DNA from: Anaerolineae bacterium
GTDB taxonomy: Bacteria; Chloroflexota; Anaerolineae; Aggregatilineales; Phototrophicaceae
Reading direction: 5' to 3'
NCBI GenBank assembly: GCA_022823945.1
Contig: JAJEBK010000018.1
Location: 26,987 to 90,986 of the forward strand
DNA length: 64,000 nt
A program made the translations under genes and the position numbers. How positions within the stretch are numbered: position 1 is the first letter of the stretch; every line of letters starts with the position of its first letter. Shown piece after piece: positions 59,967-64,000 of this stretch. A model generated the notes under the pieces. It did no database searches. It was given only the letters and a program-made list of their open reading frames with translations, and had not been told where the DNA came from.

Positions 59967-60274
59967 CGGTTGCGCGCCACCAACCGGTACGCACGCCTGC
60001 CCAGCCAAGCCGCGCCTGGCACATGCAGCAGCAGCCACACGGGCATCCCCAAAGGCAGCTCCCGCAGCAAACGCCGCACGCCATCAAAGCCAGTCAAACG
60101 TTGTGCGCCGACCAACACATGAATCTCGCCCATCAGCGCTGGCTGTGCCTCGATTGTATGCAGGTCGGTGAAAGCGATGCGATCACGCCAATCCAGCCCG
60201 TGCAGCCAGCGGCAACAGGCACGGCACAAACTACACTGCCCATCATATAATGCGGTAATGGCTGCGTCTTGCAC
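59894..60274 (-). CDS. DUF393-family thiol-disulfide protein
   Basis: 126 residues. DUF393 opens with a Cys motif, here LYDGQCSLCRACCRWL with CxxC, and continues RIAFTDLHTIEAQ, as in thioredoxin-like DCC proteins. The C-terminus has a helix and a basic end. Its 3' end overlaps the convergent acetyltransferase gene. Confidence 0.75.
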   Translation of the reverse strand: MQDAAITALYDGQCSLCRACCRWLHGLDWRDRIAFTDLHTIEAQPALMGEIHVLVGAQRLTGFDGVRRLLRELPLGMPVWLLLHVPGAAWLGRRAYRLVARNRYRIGGGAGCVSGACGVGAVGRTQ

Positions 60275-60368
60275 GGCAAATTCCCGTCAATTCTCCGGGG
60301 TGGGGATAGACTTCAACGCGATTATAGCTACCAGCCAGTCAATAACACTCCCTGGTCACAGCCTATAG

Positions 60369-60374
60369 TATACT
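60369..60374 (+). promoter_or_regulatory. -10 element immediately upstream of the sbcC start
   Basis: TATACT ends six bases before the ATG, next to a second candidate TATAGT (60364-60369). Either would place transcription start at or within a few bases of the ATG, suggesting a leaderless mRNA. No -35 is visible. Confidence 0.35.
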
Positions 60375-60380
60375 CATGCG

Positions 60381-62930
60381 ATGCTGCCGCTTCAAATTGA
60401 ATTGCGCAACTTCCTGGCATATCGCGCGCCACCGCCGATCTCCTTCGCGGGCATCGGGCTGGCCTGTTTGACCGGGCGCAATGGCGTGGGCAAGTCGTCC
60501 CTGCTGGATGCCATGACCTGGGCGCTGTGGGGGCGGGCACGGGCGCGGCGCGACGAAGACCTCATCCACCTCGGGCAGGCGGACATGTCGGTTGCGCTGG
60601 ACTTTGAGCAAGAGGGCTTGCGCTATCGGGTGCAGCGGCGTCGTTCCCGAACCGGCACAGGCAGCCGCGGGGCGCTGGATCTTTGGGTGCTGGGCGATCT
60701 GGGTCCGCGCTCTATCAACGAAAACAGCATGCGTCGCACACAAGCCAAGATCAACGAGACCCTGCGCCTGGATTATGAAACTTTTGTGCATTCGGCTTTC
60801 TTGCAGCAGGGACGCGCCGATGCGTTCACGCTGAAGACCGCCGCAGAACGCAAACGCATCCTGTCGGATATTCTCGGACTGGACCAGTGGACGGATTATC
60901 AAACCGCGGCCAAAACGCGCCTGTCTGCCAACGCCGCCGAGACCGAGCTGATGCAGGGTGAGTTGCGCCGCTTTGCTGCCGAAATCGAGCGCGCTCCTCA
61001 ACTGCAAGCCGAGCTTGAATCCGCCCGAGAGGCGCTGGATGCTGCTGAAACCGAGCTGGACCAAATCAGCGCTGCCTATGACAAAGTGGCGAATTCCAGC
61101 CTGGCGCTGCGCCGCGAAAATGAGAATCTGCGCGAACTGGAAACGCGAATCGCCGACCGCCAGTCCGATATCAGCGCCGTGGCCAGCGAGATCTCCCGCC
61201 AGAACGAAAGAATCGTAGGCTATCAGCAGATTATCGCCCAGAGCGATGCGATAAAAGCCGGCTATGCCAAACTGCAGGTGGCGCGCAGCAGCCAAAGCGC
61301 GATCGCCGAGCAACTGGCTCAACAGCAAGAATTGGAACGGCGCTGCCATCGACTGGAGCGGGAACTGGCCGAGCAGGCCGCGGCGCTGGAACGCGATGCT
61401 GATGTCATCCGCGAGCGAATCCGCGCTTTGCAGGGTATTTTGTCCGCCGCCGCCGAGCACGATATCGCCGACTTGCAGACGCAGCTGGGCGCGCTGGAGA
61501 GCCTGGCGGCGCAACGCGACCAAGCCAATGCGCGTGTGCAGGCGCTACGCGAAGAACGTTCGGGTTTGCTGGCGCAACAAGCGGCGTTGCGGTCAGAAGG
61601 CACAGCCATCAACCAACGCCTGGAGCGGCTGGAGCGTGCCGACGGCGCAACCTGTCCACTCTGCGGGCAGGCGCTCACCACACAGCACCGCGATGATATG
61701 CTGTCGCAATTGCAAGCGCAACGAGACGACATGCGCGAGGAATATCGACGCTGCAATATGGCGCTGGGCGATATTGACAATCGGCGCGAGGCGCACGAAC
61801 GCGACCTGGTGGGGTGGGCGCAGCGGCTGAACGAGTTGCCGGGCTTGCAGCAGCGCATGGGTGTCGCCAGCGAAAATGCCCGCCGCGCGCAAGCTGCCCA
61901 AGCAGACATGCAGCTGGAGAGACATGCCCTTCAGCAGATCGTGACACGACTGAACAAGGCAGATTATGGCACGGAACTGCGACGACAGCTCGCTCAGGCT
62001 CGTGAAGAACAAAGGTGCATCGGCTATGACAAAGACTCGCATGCCGAGCTGCGCGCCAAGCTAAAAGCCTATGACCGCTATGACCACGAGCAGACGCGGC
62101 TGGAATTCGCACAGCAGAGCCTGCCCGAAGCCCAGCGCTCCCATGACGAAGCATCCAGGCGACAAAAAGCGCTGCAGTTGGCGCTGGCGCAGGCTCAAGT
62201 CAAGCAGGCGCAGTTGCAGGATAATATCGCCGCGTTGCAAGAACAGGTGAAACAGGAACGCGATCTGCGCGCCCAGGTCGACCAGCAGCGGGCGATTGTG
62301 CTGGCTGCCAGCGAGCGCAAAACCATCGCCCAACAAGAATTGCTGGCCATTGAAGCCGGACGCGCCAACCAAGAACGGCTGGAGGCGCAGTTGGAATCGC
62401 TCCGGCACACAGCGAGCCTGCTCAACGAACTGCGCGTAGCCTTTGGGCGGGACGGCGTGCCCGCCATGATCATCGACAGCGCCATCCCCGAGCTGGAGAC
62501 AAGCGCCAACGAGCTGCTGGCGCGCATGACAGAGCGGCGCATGTCTCTCGCGCTGAGCACGCAGCGGCAGCGAGCGAGCGGCGATCTGCAAGAAACGCTG
62601 GATATCGCAATCGCCGACGAGCTGGGCACGCGCCCGTATGAACTCTACAGCGGCGGCGAGGCATTTCGCATCAATTTCGCGCTGCGCATCGCCCTATCAA
62701 AGCTGCTGGCTCGGCGGGCGGGGGCGGGGCTGCGCGCGCTGTTTATCGACGAGGGCTTTGGATCGCAAGACGAAAATGGACGCGCGCTGCTGGTCGATGC
62801 CATCAGCGCCATCCGCAGCGACTTCGACCTCATTCTGGTCATCACGCATATCGACGACCTGCGCGACTCCTTCCCGCTGCACCTGCTGGTGGAAAAAACC
62901 GCCGAAGGCAGCGTTGTGAGTTGGCAATAA
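60381..62930 (+). CDS. sbcC: SbcC/Rad50-type SMC ATPase
   Basis: 849 residues. Walker A GRNGVGKSSLLDAMTW is at the N-terminus, then Q-loop region HSAFLQQGRADAF, a long coiled coil interrupted by the zinc hook CPLCG (Cys425/428), and the C-terminal signature LYSGGEAFRINFALRIALS with Walker B LRALFIDEGFGSQD. It would work with SbcD/Mre11 on DNA ends; that partner is not in the window. Possible leaderless start. Confidence 0.93.
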   Translation: MLPLQIELRNFLAYRAPPPISFAGIGLACLTGRNGVGKSSLLDAMTWALWGRARARRDEDLIHLGQADMSVALDFEQEGLRYRVQRRRSRTGTGSRGALDLWVLGDLGPRSINENSMRRTQAKINETLRLDYETFVHSAFLQQGRADAFTLKTAAERKRILSDILGLDQWTDYQTAAKTRLSANAAETELMQGELRRFAAEIERAPQLQAELESAREALDAAETELDQISAAYDKVANSSLALRRENENLRELETRIADRQSDISAVASEISRQNERIVGYQQIIAQSDAIKAGYAKLQVARSSQSAIAEQLAQQQELERRCHRLERELAEQAAALERDADVIRERIRALQGILSAAAEHDIADLQTQLGALESLAAQRDQANARVQALREERSGLLAQQAALRSEGTAINQRLERLERADGATCPLCGQALTTQHRDDMLSQLQAQRDDMREEYRRCNMALGDIDNRREAHERDLVGWAQRLNELPGLQQRMGVASENARRAQAAQADMQLERHALQQIVTRLNKADYGTELRRQLAQAREEQRCIGYDKDSHAELRAKLKAYDRYDHEQTRLEFAQQSLPEAQRSHDEASRRQKALQLALAQAQVKQAQLQDNIAALQEQVKQERDLRAQVDQQRAIVLAASERKTIAQQELLAIEAGRANQERLEAQLESLRHTASLLNELRVAFGRDGVPAMIIDSAIPELETSANELLARMTERRMSLALSTQRQRASGDLQETLDIAIADELGTRPYELYSGGEAFRINFALRIALSKLLARRAGAGLRALFIDEGFGSQDENGRALLVDAISAIRSDFDLILVITHIDDLRDSFPLHLLVEKTAEGSVVSWQ

Positions 62931-62957
62931 AAGCATAAGGAAATAGGGAGGCAAGAA

Positions 62958-63707
62958 ATGACAAAACTGGAATCGCTGTTGACGCGCGACGAAGTGAACT
63001 TTTTCGTGGAGAATGGATATTTGGGACCCTACGCCGCCATGCCGCCTCAAGAGATGGCGGACATCCGCCGCGAGATTGAAGACCAGGTGTTGACGACCGA
63101 TGGTCCCAACCCGCGCTCGCGCATGCAGTCGCGGCACATGGACCAGGCGGCGATCTATGACCTGGCGACGCACCCCGCCATCATCGACCGCATCGCCGGC
63201 TTGCTGGGTCCTGATCTCATCGTCTGGGCGACCAATTTGTGGTTAAAAGAGCCGGGCGGCGCGCAGATTCCCTGGCACCAGGATATCAATTTCTGGCCCC
63301 TCGAGCCGCCGGTGAACATCTCAGCCTGGATCGCCATAGACGAAGTCACAGTCGAAAATGCCTGCGTACAAATCATCCCGGGATCACATCGACAATCGCT
63401 GCCCCATACGCGAGCCGAAGCCGGCATGGCATTTAACAAAATGGCCGACCCGACGACCTACGATGCCAACGCGGCTGTCAATATGGAATTGAAGCCCGGC
63501 GAGTTCTTCCTGTTCAGCGAGCGGCTGCTGCATGGCTCGAGTCGGAATAGTTCGCAGAAGCGGCGTCTGGGCATATCGGTGCGCGTAACCTTGCCGATGG
63601 TGCACATCAACCAGGATGCCTCGCCCCTGCATGCGGGACATTCCGCTATCATCGCGCGCGGCAACGATGTCATGGGTTTCAATCGCTATGCTGGCAGACC
63701 AGAATGA
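62958..63707 (+). CDS. Phytanoyl-CoA dioxygenase (PhyH)-family oxygenase
   Basis: 249 residues. 2-oxoglutarate/Fe(II) facial triad: the HxD in IPWHQDINFW and the distal His in LLHGSSRN, with the 2-oxoglutarate Arg in RRLGISVRVT. Family members hydroxylate lipids, amino acids or natural products. The substrate is unknown. GGGAGGC precedes the ATG, and it is 27 bases after sbcC. Confidence 0.88.
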   Translation: MTKLESLLTRDEVNFFVENGYLGPYAAMPPQEMADIRREIEDQVLTTDGPNPRSRMQSRHMDQAAIYDLATHPAIIDRIAGLLGPDLIVWATNLWLKEPGGAQIPWHQDINFWPLEPPVNISAWIAIDEVTVENACVQIIPGSHRQSLPHTRAEAGMAFNKMADPTTYDANAAVNMELKPGEFFLFSERLLHGSSRNSSQKRRLGISVRVTLPMVHINQDASPLHAGHSAIIARGNDVMGFNRYAGRPE

Positions 63708-63736
63708 AAACCCCTCGCCCATTAAACCCCACCCCG

Positions 63737-63862
63737 GCCCCTCCCCGACGAGTCAGGGAGGGGGGTCAAACCCCTCCCCCAGCCCCTCCCCGACGAGTCA
63801 GGGAGGGGGGTCAAACCCCTCCCCCAGCCCCTCCCCGACGAGTCAGGGAGGGGGGTCAAATG
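63737..63862. repeat. Three tandem 45-bp units of the GC-rich hairpin repeat
   Basis: The unit GCCCCTCCCCGACGAGTCAG GGAGGGGGGTCAAACCCCTC CCCCA recurs at 63737, 63782 and 63827 (the last partial) without visible differences, ending near the IS transposase. Because 45 is a multiple of three it stays open in one frame, giving the track ORF at 63616, which is not a real gene. Confidence 0.8.
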
Positions 63863-63870
63863 TAATGGTC

Positions 63871-64000
63871 CTATTTTATTGGACACAAAATCTCAGAAAC
63901 TTTGAGGGAGTTTTGCTGCTGCCACTGCGCCTCGGTTTCTGCCGGCGTCTTGTAGCCTAGAGCGCTATGCGGTCGTAGCTGATTGTAGACTACCTCGATA
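63871..64000 (-). mobile_element. 3' end of an IS3-family transposase (cut by the window edge)
   Basis: Minus-strand frame ending with TAG at 63871: EVVYNQLRPHSALGYKTPAE then SEILCPIK. The YNxxRPHSALGYxTP motif is the C-terminal hallmark of IS3/IS481-type DDE integrases. Just outside is GTAATGGTCCTATTTTATTGGACAC, a possible element end. Only about 43 codons are in the window. Confidence 0.8.

Noticed and set aside
63616-63960. 114-residue ORF reading PSPTSQGGGSN repeats
   Set aside because: It is open only because the 45-bp tandem repeat is a multiple of three; it begins inside the PhyH gene in another frame.
1-64000. Search for tRNA, rRNA and known riboswitch signatures
   Set aside because: No T-arm/anticodon pattern or recognisable riboswitch core was found by eye; a covariance-model scan would be needed to exclude small RNAs.

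Overview
The window reads as a chromosomal segment of a GC-rich bacterium, most likely a Chloroflexota (Anaerolineae-like) genome. This is inference from gene content: a fused transaldolase/glucose-6-phosphate isomerase, a DUF3090 gene next to its histidine phosphatase, several Uma2-family genes, a CarD regulator, extracytoplasmic binding proteins with Sec signals and no lipobox, and dispersed CACAGAG/CCGAGTACACCGAGT repeats. No rRNA, tRNA or CRISPR array was seen. Genes lie on both strands in short operons with many 4-bp ATGA/GTGA overlaps. Several promoters look like extended -10 (TGnTATACT) promoters.

Layout. 0-11.5 kb: a RelE-like toxin/antitoxin pair, TPR protein, two polytopic membrane proteins, a phosphoesterase, a cysteine synthase behind an apparent cysteine leader peptide and attenuator, cupin, MogA, a second related toxin/antitoxin pair, a class V PLP enzyme, a GT2 glycosyltransferase. 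11.5-20.7 kb: a coiled-coil membrane protein, a nucleoside hydrolase, three paralogous branched-chain-amino-acid-type binding proteins without transport partners, RNA cyclic phosphodiesterase, MFS exporter, HpcH/HpaI aldolase. 20.7-22.8 kb: an AT-richer type II restriction-modification pair. 22.9-32 kb: an unusual phosphofructokinase, three tandem mosaic Uma2 genes, TrmH-type methyltransferase, DUF3090 plus phosphatase, a DUF692/MNIO enzyme, Tal-Pgi fusion. 32-41 kb: S10 peptidase, HhH-GPD glycosylase, DinB-like protein, PfkB kinase, two HU proteins, MoxR ATPase, a tyrosine recombinase, a two-domain thioredoxin, a HigBA-like pair. 41-51 kb: a heterodimeric ABC exporter, a HAL2-like phosphatase carrying a repeat-derived insertion, a second restriction-modification pair, GT4, Uma2, an ABC-2-like membrane protein, a frameshifted DUF3800 gene. 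51-64 kb: a sugar ABC transporter (binding protein, two permeases, no ATPase) divergent from an IclR regulator and an aldehyde dehydrogenase, then nitrilase, CarD, GNAT, DUF393, an SbcC/Rad50 ATPase, a PhyH dioxygenase, and the 3' end of an IS3-type transposase.

Themes. Central sugar metabolism (PFK, Tal-Pgi, PfkB, sugar ABC transporter) is mixed with defence and mobile cargo (two R-M systems, three toxin-antitoxin pairs, DUF3800, Uma2 array). Two repeat families shape the region: a GC-rich hairpin family that has become coding sequence in three proteins, and a MITE-like element with 18-19 bp terminal inverted repeats. The most striking regulatory object is the cysM leader (5408-5640): a consensus promoter, a Shine-Dalgarno sequence, a 17-codon peptide with three consecutive Cys codons, then a perfect 11-bp stem with a T tract just before the cysteine synthase gene. 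All family assignments come from reading motifs; no database search was run.
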